This document shows positions 20,898 through 28,902 of a DNA stretch of 64,000 nucleotides, piece by piece. Source of the stretch: Acidovorax kalamii (GTDB taxonomy: Bacteria > Pseudomonadota > Gammaproteobacteria > Burkholderiales > Burkholderiaceae_C); NCBI RefSeq assembly GCF_002245625.1, contig NZ_NOIG01000014.1, positions 1 through 64,000 of the forward strand. The letters run 5' to 3'. A program made the position numbers and the translations under genes. Numbering within the stretch: position 1 is the stretch's first letter; each line of letters starts with the position of its first letter. The notes below the pieces were generated by a model. The model was not told the origin of the DNA and did not search any database. It was given only the letters and a program-made list of their open reading frames with translations.

Positions 20898-22736
20898 ATG
20901 TCCGCTGACCGTATCACCTACTGCTTAGAGCGTGTCTCAAGCTACCGCGACTTCGAACGGCTCTGTTCGGGTCTGCTTGCAGGTACCGACTATCCCGGGA
21001 TTGATCCACTGGGGGGAACCGGTGACGGCGGGCGTGACGCAATCATTCGGTCCGATTCGAACGGGCGAAAAATCGTCTTTGCGTACACAGTTCGGGGCGA
21101 CTGGAAGACCAAGCTCAAAAGCGATTGCGCTCGGGTCCGCGAACAGGCTCACAACCCAGATTTGTTCGTTTTCGTATGCACTGAAGCATTGAACGCTGCA
21201 GAAAAGGACGGCGCTCATGAACTCGTCCGGAGTGAGTTCGGTTGGAAACTAGACCTTTTCGACTTGGAAAGATTAAGGGTGCTACTGGTCGGACCTCAGC
21301 GCCATCTCTTGGCGCAGCATCCCAGCATCTTCACGCCTCCGTTTTTTCCGCAAGCAGGTGGTGAATCGCTTTCTGAGAGCCGAGATACCCTGGTTATTGA
21401 CCATGTCGACTCCGACCATGCGCTCGCAACTTGGCTTTCGCGCAGACTCACGCTCGCGGGCTTCCGAGTCTGGTGCCGAGGCACCGCGCCTTTTGCAGGT
21501 GAAAACCAGGACGAGAGCGTTCGGAAACTCATTGACCTAAGGGCCACACAATACATCCCCGTCTTGTCGCAATCCAGCATGGCCGATGAATTGCTGCTCG
21601 AGCGGTGCGCTTTGGCCGCGGGGAAAGGAGCACTGGTGCTTCTCTGCAAAGCATCCGAGATTGAGCCATCAAAGTTGCCCTCTCGATTACGCTCTTCCAC
21701 CCCGGCAGACTTCTCACGTTCCTGGAGCACAGGTCTTGAGCAGATCGTGGCAAGGCTGGCAGCTCTTGGAATTCAGCCTGACATCATGCTCGACCAGGGC
21801 AAAGCTATAGCGCTGAACGACTACATGCCTACGCGGGTCACCATCGCGAAGGAGGAGCCTGTTTTCGCAAACATCTTTGCGCTGAGATTGCCTGAGACGA
21901 TGTTGGTCTACGACCTCCACTCAGCGCTATCCACGGCAAAGCTCGATGAACTGAGAACGAGCTGGGCGTTTGTGGAGTTGAATGCCTACCGGTTGGTCGC
22001 CTTCACCCCGCCTCCGGAGAACGCCATTCCTTCCGTCAAGGCAATACGCACCCCTGAATTTCTGTGGACCGAAAACCCAGAGCGCGATGGAAAGAAGACA
22101 GAGGATGTCGCGAAGGAATTAGTTCGCCGGAGCCTTACCGTCGTTTGTGCGCAAAAGGGGCTGGCGTGGTGTCCAGACAGAAGAATCTATTATTTTCCGG
22201 AGCGCGAAGATGGAGCATGGACGCAGCGTATCCGACACGTTGACGGGCGAGACACCCGCGTCAGCCTCACCGGCAAACGGACCAAAGGCTGGGGCGAAAG
22301 GGCATCGCCATTCCTCTACCAACTATCTCCTAAGTTCCAGCCACAACGAGACGTTGATGGGAGTTGGAACGTTCTCGTCAACGTCTATGTCCGCCCGACG
22401 GACCTCAATGGCAAGGTCTATGAGCTCAAAGAGCTGGGACGACGTCGCAAGGTTGTGACGAAGAATTGGTGGAACAAAGACTGGCTCCCGCGATTACTTG
22501 GAGTAGTTCAAGCATTGGAAGCAGAACCTGGTCTCATTCGATATGGCGAAGGACGCCGAGCCTTAACGATGAGTACCAACCCGCTCAAATGGATGTGCCC
22601 AGTCGGACTCGACGTGCATGCCCTCGCAGGAATGGTCGATATGAGCGAAGAGCTCGCCGAAAACAGGACTCGCGAAGATGAAGAAGACGGGGCCGACGAT
22701 AGTGATGGCATGCCCCAGGCTGGAGAGGCTCCATGA
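20898..22736 (+). CDS. Mrr-like nuclease / TIR / APAZ effector of a short Argonaute system
   Basis: Three-part protein of 612 residues. Residues 1-145 resemble the PD-(D/E)XK (Mrr-like) fold: DFERLCSGLL with E20, then GGTGDGGRDAII with D47; the following strand reads IVFAYTVRGDW instead of the usual E/Q-x-K, so nuclease activity is uncertain. Residues about 163-290 look like a TIR domain (TLVIDHVDSDHALATWLSRR, LAGFRVWCRG, YIPVLSQSS), with E231 or E235 in ELLLERCALA as candidate catalytic Glu for NAD cleavage. Residues about 300-600 fit APAZ, which replaces the N and PAZ parts of Argonaute. Its stop overlaps the PIWI gene (ATGA). In known SPARTA systems TIR-APAZ plus short pAgo destroys NAD+ after guided recognition of invader nucleic acid; applying that here is inference. 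The acidic tail (DEEDGADDSD) is a variable end. Confidence 0.8.
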   Translation: MSADRITYCLERVSSYRDFERLCSGLLAGTDYPGIDPLGGTGDGGRDAIIRSDSNGRKIVFAYTVRGDWKTKLKSDCARVREQAHNPDLFVFVCTEALNAAEKDGAHELVRSEFGWKLDLFDLERLRVLLVGPQRHLLAQHPSIFTPPFFPQAGGESLSESRDTLVIDHVDSDHALATWLSRRLTLAGFRVWCRGTAPFAGENQDESVRKLIDLRATQYIPVLSQSSMADELLLERCALAAGKGALVLLCKASEIEPSKLPSRLRSSTPADFSRSWSTGLEQIVARLAALGIQPDIMLDQGKAIALNDYMPTRVTIAKEEPVFANIFALRLPETMLVYDLHSALSTAKLDELRTSWAFVELNAYRLVAFTPPPENAIPSVKAIRTPEFLWTENPERDGKKTEDVAKELVRRSLTVVCAQKGLAWCPDRRIYYFPEREDGAWTQRIRHVDGRDTRVSLTGKRTKGWGERASPFLYQLSPKFQPQRDVDGSWNVLVNVYVRPTDLNGKVYELKELGRRRKVVTKNWWNKDWLPRLLGVVQALEAEPGLIRYGEGRRALTMSTNPLKWMCPVGLDVHALAGMVDMSEELAENRTREDEEDGADDSDGMPQAGEAP

Positions 22737-24313
22737 GCAATACATTTCATTTTCTGGGCGAGCCACTTCTTGAATTTGGCCATGGCCAAACCGCTGAAGA
22801 CCCGCATGACGGACTGGCCCTCTTTGGACCTGCAGAGGCAAGGCAGCAGCTACCGGACAACATTGTTCTTGGCACTGCTAGCGGGATAGAGGCCTGGAAG
22901 AATTGGTGCGCCGCGCTGAATGCGCCAGCCTCCTGCATTGACCCCGCCAGACATCGGGCTTGGCCACCGTTTCCAGGCTTTGACGTGGCCTTCGGTGCCA
23001 AATGGCCTTCGCCGGTTCGCAGCTATGCCATTGACGCAGGGAAGCTCTCGGATGCGTCACGTAAAGCTGATAAACACGACCGCGCATTCGCGGTCACTGG
23101 TCTGTACATGGAACAGGTGGAAAAGCTCGGAAAGCTCGATTCACGCCCCGCTCTGGCCATCTGCGTTGTCCCCGACGAAGTCTTTGAGAACTGTCGTCCG
23201 AACTCAATCATTCCTCTGAGCAAGCGCAGCGATGTTGGACGAAGCCGCGACGAGCGTTCTTTCCTGGAGCAGGCAATCGTTGACCGAGAAACCGGTCAGC
23301 AGGGAATGTTTGACGACTTTGAGGACGAGGCAGTGACCGCTGTTCTCGAGACCTTGGAGACGTTCGAGGAATCTCGTAGCTACTCGCCAGACTTCCGCCG
23401 GCAACTCAAGGGTCGATTGATGGGACTCGACCTGCCAGTGCAAATAATCAAGGAGTCAACGCTCCACATCACTCCGAAGGTGCGTCTCGGCGAAAAGGGC
23501 GAAAACCCGCTGTCCGACCGGCTGTGGAATTTCGGCACGGCCATCTACTACAAGTGCGGCGCGAAGCCATGGAAAACGCCCTGGGCTCGAGAAGGCGTCT
23601 GCTACGTTGGCCTGGCCTACAAACTCGCCGAAAACAAGCGTACCGCTTGCTGCGCAGCACAGATGTTCTTGGACAGCGGTGACGGCGTTGTTTTCGTCGG
23701 TGAGTTTGGTGCTTGGTACTCAGCCAAAACAGGCGAATATCACCTTCCGCCAGAAAAGGCTGAGGCGCTGCTGCGCGGCACCATCGAGACATACCAGGAG
23801 CAGGACGGTCGACCACTAAAGGAGATTTTTCTGCATACCCACTCAGGTGTGAGTCCAGAGGAATACAGAGGATTTTTGAAGGCTGTTCCAGAGGGCGTGA
23901 AGCTCATCTCGATTCGTGTCCGCCAAGACCGTGGCGGCCAGCGCCTGTACCGCTATGACGACCATCCGGACGTCGGAAAACGAGGCCAATATCCCGTCCA
24001 ACGTGGCGTCTTCTGGCAGCGGACAAGCCGCCACGGCCTTCTGTACACAAATGGCTTTAAAGCTCGCATCGCGAGCTACGACGGCTTCGAGATTCCCGTC
24101 CCCCTCTCTATCACCATCCAATTTGGAGAAGGTGACATCGTTCAGGTAGCCAAAGACATCCTGGGATTGACCAAGCTGAACTACAACTCTTGCCAGCTTG
24201 GTGAAGGTCGGCCTATCACCATCAAGTATTCCGACCGAGTTGGCGAAATTATTCTTGCAAATCCCGGGCTTCCCCAAACCAGTTGGAAACACAATTTCAA
24301 GTACTACGCTTGA
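22733..24313 (+). CDS. Short prokaryotic Argonaute (MID-PIWI, catalytically inactive)
   Basis: Short pAgo of 526 residues. The N-terminal half carries the MID-type nucleotide-binding region with VPDEVFENC, LPVQIIKESTL (residues 234-244) and IYYKCGAKPW (271-280), motifs seen in pAgo around the guide 5'-end pocket. The PIWI half has the core strands but lacks the catalytic tetrad: the first Asp position reads YVGLAYK (291-297), the position of the third reads LHTHSGV (367-373), and the end of the domain has LTKLNYNSC (479-487). It should therefore bind guide and target without slicing. It overlaps the upstream effector gene by ATGA, so a 1:1 complex is likely. Codons are more A/T-rich than in surrounding housekeeping genes, consistent with transfer. 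Confidence 0.85.
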   Translation: MSNTFHFLGEPLLEFGHGQTAEDPHDGLALFGPAEARQQLPDNIVLGTASGIEAWKNWCAALNAPASCIDPARHRAWPPFPGFDVAFGAKWPSPVRSYAIDAGKLSDASRKADKHDRAFAVTGLYMEQVEKLGKLDSRPALAICVVPDEVFENCRPNSIIPLSKRSDVGRSRDERSFLEQAIVDRETGQQGMFDDFEDEAVTAVLETLETFEESRSYSPDFRRQLKGRLMGLDLPVQIIKESTLHITPKVRLGEKGENPLSDRLWNFGTAIYYKCGAKPWKTPWAREGVCYVGLAYKLAENKRTACCAAQMFLDSGDGVVFVGEFGAWYSAKTGEYHLPPEKAEALLRGTIETYQEQDGRPLKEIFLHTHSGVSPEEYRGFLKAVPEGVKLISIRVRQDRGGQRLYRYDDHPDVGKRGQYPVQRGVFWQRTSRHGLLYTNGFKARIASYDGFEIPVPLSITIQFGEGDIVQVAKDILGLTKLNYNSCQLGEGRPITIKYSDRVGEIILANPGLPQTSWKHNFKYYA

Positions 24314-24330
24314 CAGAGTTGTTGATGGGG

Positions 24331-24387
24331 GTTCAGCTCTAGGGGCTCGCCCCTGATGACCGCGCGCCGGTTGCCCCAGGGCTGAAC
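24331..24387 (+). repeat. Nested inverted repeat downstream of the Argonaute operon
   Basis: GTTCAGC at 24331 pairs with GCTGAAC at 24381, enclosing AGGGGC/GCCCCT at 24341-24354. The nested arms would fold into a branched hairpin in the RNA 18 bases after the Argonaute stop. No T-run follows directly. It may terminate or protect the Argonaute transcript, or separate it from the next operon. Confidence 0.4.
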
Positions 24388-24472
24388 GAATTTGGCCGAA
24401 GCGCTCCGACTGCACAAAATGGTTTGGTTCCTAACGTGTCCAGCGGTATAACGCGCCAAAGGAGGGTGCCGG

Positions 24473-25027
24473 ATGCTAACCAAAACCGCTTTGCTGCTAG
24501 GCGCAGCTATGGCCATTTGCCCATTGCCTTCGCTGTCTCAGTGCGTCAACACAATGACGCCCACCTGTGGCGTGTACACCAGCTGCTTCGCCGACCGCTG
24601 TGCGTGTGATGGATCGCCGTTCGAATACTTCAAATCCTATGGCGCAAAGTACTGCACCGCCTTCCTGGAACTACCCGGGCTGTCGGCCAAGGGCGCGGCG
24701 TGGCGCAACGCTACGCTGAAATGCCTCCAGGAAAAAATCGTGCCTCTCCTGCCCAAGGACGGTCAAAGCAAATCCTGCAATTGCCAGCAAATGCAGCTGA
24801 GCGCATTCGATTCGCATGTCGCGTGCTACACCCAGCCATCTGCTTCGATATGCGAACTGGATGTGAGCGATTGGCAAAAGATTCTCGCCGCAACCGACCC
24901 AGTCAAGACCTTGCAGGACCAGAAGAGCCGCAAGCAGTTGCTGGTCGTCGCCCGCATGTGCTTGGTCGATCCCGTTGCAGTCCAGGCCAAGGACGTCATC
25001 CAGAAAGTAATCGACAAGCTAAAGTAA
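24473..25027 (+). CDS. Exported Cys-rich protein with stanniocalcin-like cysteine pattern
   Basis: Small secreted or periplasmic protein of 184 residues. A signal peptide ends near SLSQC. The mature part contains many Cys (residues 24, 32, 38, 43, 45, 61, 84, 102, 104, 118, 127, 163), so disulfides and an exported location are expected. The run GAAWRNATLKC (74-84), CYTQPSASIC (118-127) and the late C163 before DVIQKVIDKLK follow an order that I recall from animal stanniocalcins (GKAF...LKC, CYSKLNVC, LLECDEDTV). This resemblance is by eye and unproven. AAAGGAGGG lies 6 bases before the ATG. It is the first gene of an exported three-gene set and lies 159 bases after the Argonaute gene. No function is assigned. 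Confidence 0.75.
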   Translation: MLTKTALLLGAAMAICPLPSLSQCVNTMTPTCGVYTSCFADRCACDGSPFEYFKSYGAKYCTAFLELPGLSAKGAAWRNATLKCLQEKIVPLLPKDGQSKSCNCQQMQLSAFDSHVACYTQPSASICELDVSDWQKILAATDPVKTLQDQKSRKQLLVVARMCLVDPVAVQAKDVIQKVIDKLK

Positions 25028-25173
25028 TCCGCTACGCCTCGCCAGAACGATCGGTGTATTTCCGAAGGCCCGTCGCAGAAAAGCGGGAACAAGCGGGCGT
25101 CATCCCCTATTTGTAGGTTGGCGCGGAGTCAATGAAACGGGAGAGTGCCAGTGACACTTAGAGGGGAGAATCC

Positions 25174-28100
25174 ATGCGCCTGATCAAAGTCATGTACGCC
25201 GCGGCCGCGCTGGCGAGCCTTTCACTGGCGTTGGAAGCCGGGGCACAGCAATCGCCGCCAGGACCCGAGCCGCAACCATCATCGTCAGCGGGCACTGTGA
25301 CGGCGTCCCCAGGGACGTCCGGTGACTCCACAGGGCAACCAGTGACGCCGCCGGGGCCAGCCAGTCCTGCCAGCGGAGCCGGCAATGCGGCAGTGACGCC
25401 ACCCGCCCCTAAAGAAGAACCGCCAATCCCCAAGATTGACTACCGGCGGTATCTGGCGAACGACATAATCGGTTATGCGGGCCTGGCCGTCGAAAAGGCC
25501 AACATCCAAAAGTCACTGGCCGACGAGCACTACTTGCGCGACGACCGGAAGAACGCGGAGGACGCCTACAAGCGCACCCTTGCTACCCTCGCAAACGAGG
25601 CGCCCGACGACAAGCTCAACCCCACCCAACTGTCTGTAAAGAGGCTGCTGCGTGTCGACGTGGACTACAGGCTTTTGAATCTACGGCTGGGCAATGATTT
25701 CTGGAGTGGCTATCGCACCAACCGGCCGAGCACGCCGCACCGGCATCTGCTGGTCATGGACGCGTTGTTAAAGCGCTTCGAAACGCAGGTGAATGACATC
25801 GAGGCGATGCTCACCAAGCTTGACACCGATGCGACCGAGCAGGCCAAGTTGGCCGGCATGAAGATCACCCTCGAAGGACAGATCAAGGACCAGACCCTCG
25901 CCCAGGAAAAAGGGGTCATCGAAGCACGGAAGGAACGCAATCAGCTCGGTACATGGGAAGAGCGCGTGCGCAATCTCACTAGCCAGCGGCTGGCCGTGGA
26001 AGCAAAAAGCAAGCATCTGGCGGAAGAGCAAAAACAGCTGTCCGCCAATGCCTCTTCCCTGCTGACCCAGGCGATCGTGGCCGGCACGGGGATTCCGCCA
26101 TCTGTCGGCACGGCTGTGATGACAGGGGATATTAAGGCTGCGCTGGTGCAGGAAGCGGCCGCCCAGTTGGGCGACCCGAATTCCGAGCTCAGCAAGGCCG
26201 TGGGACAAGTCAGCGCCAATGCCCAGAAGCTGCAGGAGTTCTACAACTCTTCGGCCAAGAATTACAACGAGTTGAAAACTAAGGGCGAGCAGCTCAAGCA
26301 GGCGGCCGACCTCATTCGCAAACCTACCTTCGACAACCTCGTCAGCGCTGGCAACGCAATGTGGAACACACTGCCTGAGGCGGAGCAACAGAGGCTTACG
26401 ACTCGGGTGATGCAGCAGGTGCCAACAGCCGGCCTCTTGGAGTCGTACCGCAAGCTCGAATTGACTGCGCAGGACGCCATTGCCCTGCGCCAACGGCTGG
26501 AAGGCCTTGCGCTGGACCGCATTCCGAATGTAGTTCGCACGGACTTGCAGACATTTGCGATGGACGTCATCAAGGACGGAAACGTCGCCAGGGAGAAGTT
26601 CCAGGCAATCTACAAGGGCATCTCCGCCATCGAGCTGACCGACGCGCAGTACCGAACGTTCATCGAACACTTCCTGCACATCGGCGCAGCCGATCTCTTT
26701 GCCGCCATCCCGGAGGCCCAGCGCATCCAGGTCGCTCGGGCCATGGGCGAGCCGTCGATCGAGGCTGCCATCAACAAACTGGCCAACGACGGCTTGTCCG
26801 CCCTGCCCGCAGCAAGCATCAAGGGAAAAGCCATCACCTACAAGGTCTCCGGCAAATTGTCGACGGTCAGTTTCGCCACCGTGTTTGCATCCGCGAGATT
26901 CGAGAAAGCAACGAGTGGGCTCAAGGACCTTCCCGCCCTGTATTCCGACCTGATGTCGGTGCCCAAACTGCAGCGCCTGGCCGTTGCGCAGCTTCCCGAT
27001 GCGGCATTAGGGACCTCTGTGGAGGCGGAACTGCGCACGGAAAGCAACAACCGGTCCCAGCGGGAGACCACCTGGAATGCGCTCGCGAACGGAATGTCCC
27101 AACAGGCGACCCAAAAAGCTCGCGACGCACTGGTGCGCCAGACTCTGGGCGCCGCAGTCGTCGAGGACGTCGTGAAACGCCCAGAGGCCGCGCCCTACAT
27201 GGTCGCGCCCCTCGCATATCCCGCATCAGCAGGAAACTCCACAGGCCTGTCGCCGGAAGCATCTGCCATGGCGACAGCTGCCCTCAACTACGCCGTCCCT
27301 GGGGCAGGTATGGTAGTCGCCATGGCACAAAGTTTCGCCAAGATGGACTCGAACATGGACGAAATGAACCGTCTGGCGGATCAGAGCCTGCGGATCATGG
27401 CAGAGCAAGAGCAGCTCTATGACTTGGCCACCGAAGCGTATTTTCAGTATGCACTGGCCGAAGTGGAGCAGCAGCGTGCCGAGGTGCTGCGTGACTCCGC
27501 AGAACGCCAGCTGTCCGTTTTCTCTGCCGAAATCAACCGCCGGTCCAACAGCGCTGCCAAGAACCATGCCGGTATCGGCCTGCGGCGGGCCCTGACCTAT
27601 TACCTGAGTGAGAGGCTCAGAGAGGAGTTCGATCTCTTCGACCGCTCATTCGCCATGTGGAACAGCGGACTGAGCGCACGCGGCGCCGTGGCGGCAGCGA
27701 TTCAATCGGACCCGCAGAACGTCCGCTACGCGCTGGACTCGGACATCCATCTGTTCGACTGGCTCAACCGGGAACGTGAGAGCACGCGGGGGGATCCCGA
27801 TACCCTTCGCGTGCACTGGAGGCAGATGGTTCAGCTGGCGAAGGATGTCTGCGTCAAGCGTGGATGCAAGCCAGGTGACAACATGCTCGGCCAGATTGCA
27901 GCCACCCAGCAGTTGAGTGCTAAGACTCATCTTGTGAGCGAGCAGGAATGGCGGCGGTTCAAGGAGTGGCAGGCTAATCCCGGCGGCGGCACGTTTTCAC
28001 TGCAGTTTTCTATTCTTCCCGGTCACAAGATCGTGCCCCTGAACTACGAAAACGTCCGCATCATCGACCTGCGGCTGGCCGGCGCGATGGGCGGCACCCA

Positions 28101-28902
28101 GACCACGCTGAGCCAAGTGTCGCTGCGCCATTCTGGGATCGCACAAATTCCGCGCGCCGCCGCAGACACGGAAGGCGGTATCGTATTCCAGCGGGAAGCG
28201 CTGCTGGCAAGAAGCTCAGCGGCGTTCAACCGACCGGAAGATTTCGATGTCAACGCATTGCGAACGCGATTCGAAGGGCCTTTCAATGAAATCAATTACC
28301 CGTCCCTACGAGACTTTGAGGGGTACGGGCTGTACGCGGTTTACAGCCTGACGCTGCAGAACACACCAGAGAACAAGCGAATCGATGACATCCTCATGCG
28401 GATCGCGTACTTCTACCATGACGCCTCGAACATCGTCTCGGAAGAGCGCTACCTCAACTCGCTGCGCGGCCTGGATACGGGCCTGCCGTTCGAAATCCAT
28501 GACTACAAGCTCGTGTCCAGGGTGACGCCATCATGTGCCGGTGAACCAGGGTCTCCAGTCGAGGCTCAGACCACCGATATTCCCGCTTCCATGCGGTCTT
28601 CCTTTATCACGGCCTTCAGCCGTGCAGCCAAACCGGCTGAAGCCAGCGAGCTGCGCTTCCTACCGCCCGCGGCACGCAGGGACTTGGAGCGGCTGCAATC
28701 CTGCCTCGAAAGCCAGGTCGTCCGTGTTTGCAAACCGCAGCGAGAGATCGAAATGATTGCCGCCTCCTGGTTCGCTGCGAGTAAAGAACCCGCAACGCCG
28801 GTGCGCAACGACGTCTTCAATGCACAGTCCGAGAGCAACGACCAAAGCGTACCCAAACCGGTCCGTGACAGGTATCTGGCTCTGTGCAAGGGGGGAGCAT
28901 GA
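25174..28902 (+). CDS. Large exported helical protein with TcA-toxin-like C-terminus
   Basis: Exported protein of 1242 residues: signal peptide ending EAGAQQ, a Pro/Ser/Gly-rich linker (about 25-85), then long charged helices (about 90-690), a Gly/Ala hydrophobic stretch (about 699-722, ALNYAVPGAGMVVAMAQSF), more helices with LYDLATEAYFQYALAEVEQQ, and a beta-rich end. The end resembles, from memory, the TcB-binding part of insecticidal TcA toxins: FSLQFSIL (941-948) and RIIDLRLAG (962-970), then RFEGPF, DFEGYGLYAVYSLTL and RIDDILMRIAYFYHD (1069-1083), comparable to the DeRFLPFEGaG...W.L and TISDViLhi.YtaR motifs. It lacks the length and shell of a full TcA (about 2500 residues). GAGGGGAG precedes the ATG. 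The stop overlaps the next gene as ATGA. A toxin-like or surface role is a hypothesis only. Confidence 0.8.
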   Translation: MRLIKVMYAAAALASLSLALEAGAQQSPPGPEPQPSSSAGTVTASPGTSGDSTGQPVTPPGPASPASGAGNAAVTPPAPKEEPPIPKIDYRRYLANDIIGYAGLAVEKANIQKSLADEHYLRDDRKNAEDAYKRTLATLANEAPDDKLNPTQLSVKRLLRVDVDYRLLNLRLGNDFWSGYRTNRPSTPHRHLLVMDALLKRFETQVNDIEAMLTKLDTDATEQAKLAGMKITLEGQIKDQTLAQEKGVIEARKERNQLGTWEERVRNLTSQRLAVEAKSKHLAEEQKQLSANASSLLTQAIVAGTGIPPSVGTAVMTGDIKAALVQEAAAQLGDPNSELSKAVGQVSANAQKLQEFYNSSAKNYNELKTKGEQLKQAADLIRKPTFDNLVSAGNAMWNTLPEAEQQRLTTRVMQQVPTAGLLESYRKLELTAQDAIALRQRLEGLALDRIPNVVRTDLQTFAMDVIKDGNVAREKFQAIYKGISAIELTDAQYRTFIEHFLHIGAADLFAAIPEAQRIQVARAMGEPSIEAAINKLANDGLSALPAASIKGKAITYKVSGKLSTVSFATVFASARFEKATSGLKDLPALYSDLMSVPKLQRLAVAQLPDAALGTSVEAELRTESNNRSQRETTWNALANGMSQQATQKARDALVRQTLGAAVVEDVVKRPEAAPYMVAPLAYPASAGNSTGLSPEASAMATAALNYAVPGAGMVVAMAQSFAKMDSNMDEMNRLADQSLRIMAEQEQLYDLATEAYFQYALAEVEQQRAEVLRDSAERQLSVFSAEINRRSNSAAKNHAGIGLRRALTYYLSERLREEFDLFDRSFAMWNSGLSARGAVAAAIQSDPQNVRYALDSDIHLFDWLNRERESTRGDPDTLRVHWRQMVQLAKDVCVKRGCKPGDNMLGQIAATQQLSAKTHLVSEQEWRRFKEWQANPGGGTFSLQFSILPGHKIVPLNYENVRIIDLRLAGAMGGTQTTLSQVSLRHSGIAQIPRAAADTEGGIVFQREALLARSSAAFNRPEDFDVNALRTRFEGPFNEINYPSLRDFEGYGLYAVYSLTLQNTPENKRIDDILMRIAYFYHDASNIVSEERYLNSLRGLDTGLPFEIHDYKLVSRVTPSCAGEPGSPVEAQTTDIPASMRSSFITAFSRAAKPAEASELRFLPPAARRDLERLQSCLESQVVRVCKPQREIEMIAASWFAASKEPATPVRNDVFNAQSESNDQSVPKPVRDRYLALCKGGA

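Noticed and set aside
20898-22736. Sir2-type effector instead of TIR
   Set aside because: No Sir2 GAGxS or cofactor-loop motifs are visible, while the middle region has the strand and helix order of a TIR domain.
22733-24313. Slicing Argonaute
   Set aside because: The catalytic tetrad positions are not acidic, and the length and coupling to an APAZ protein fit inactive short Argonautes.
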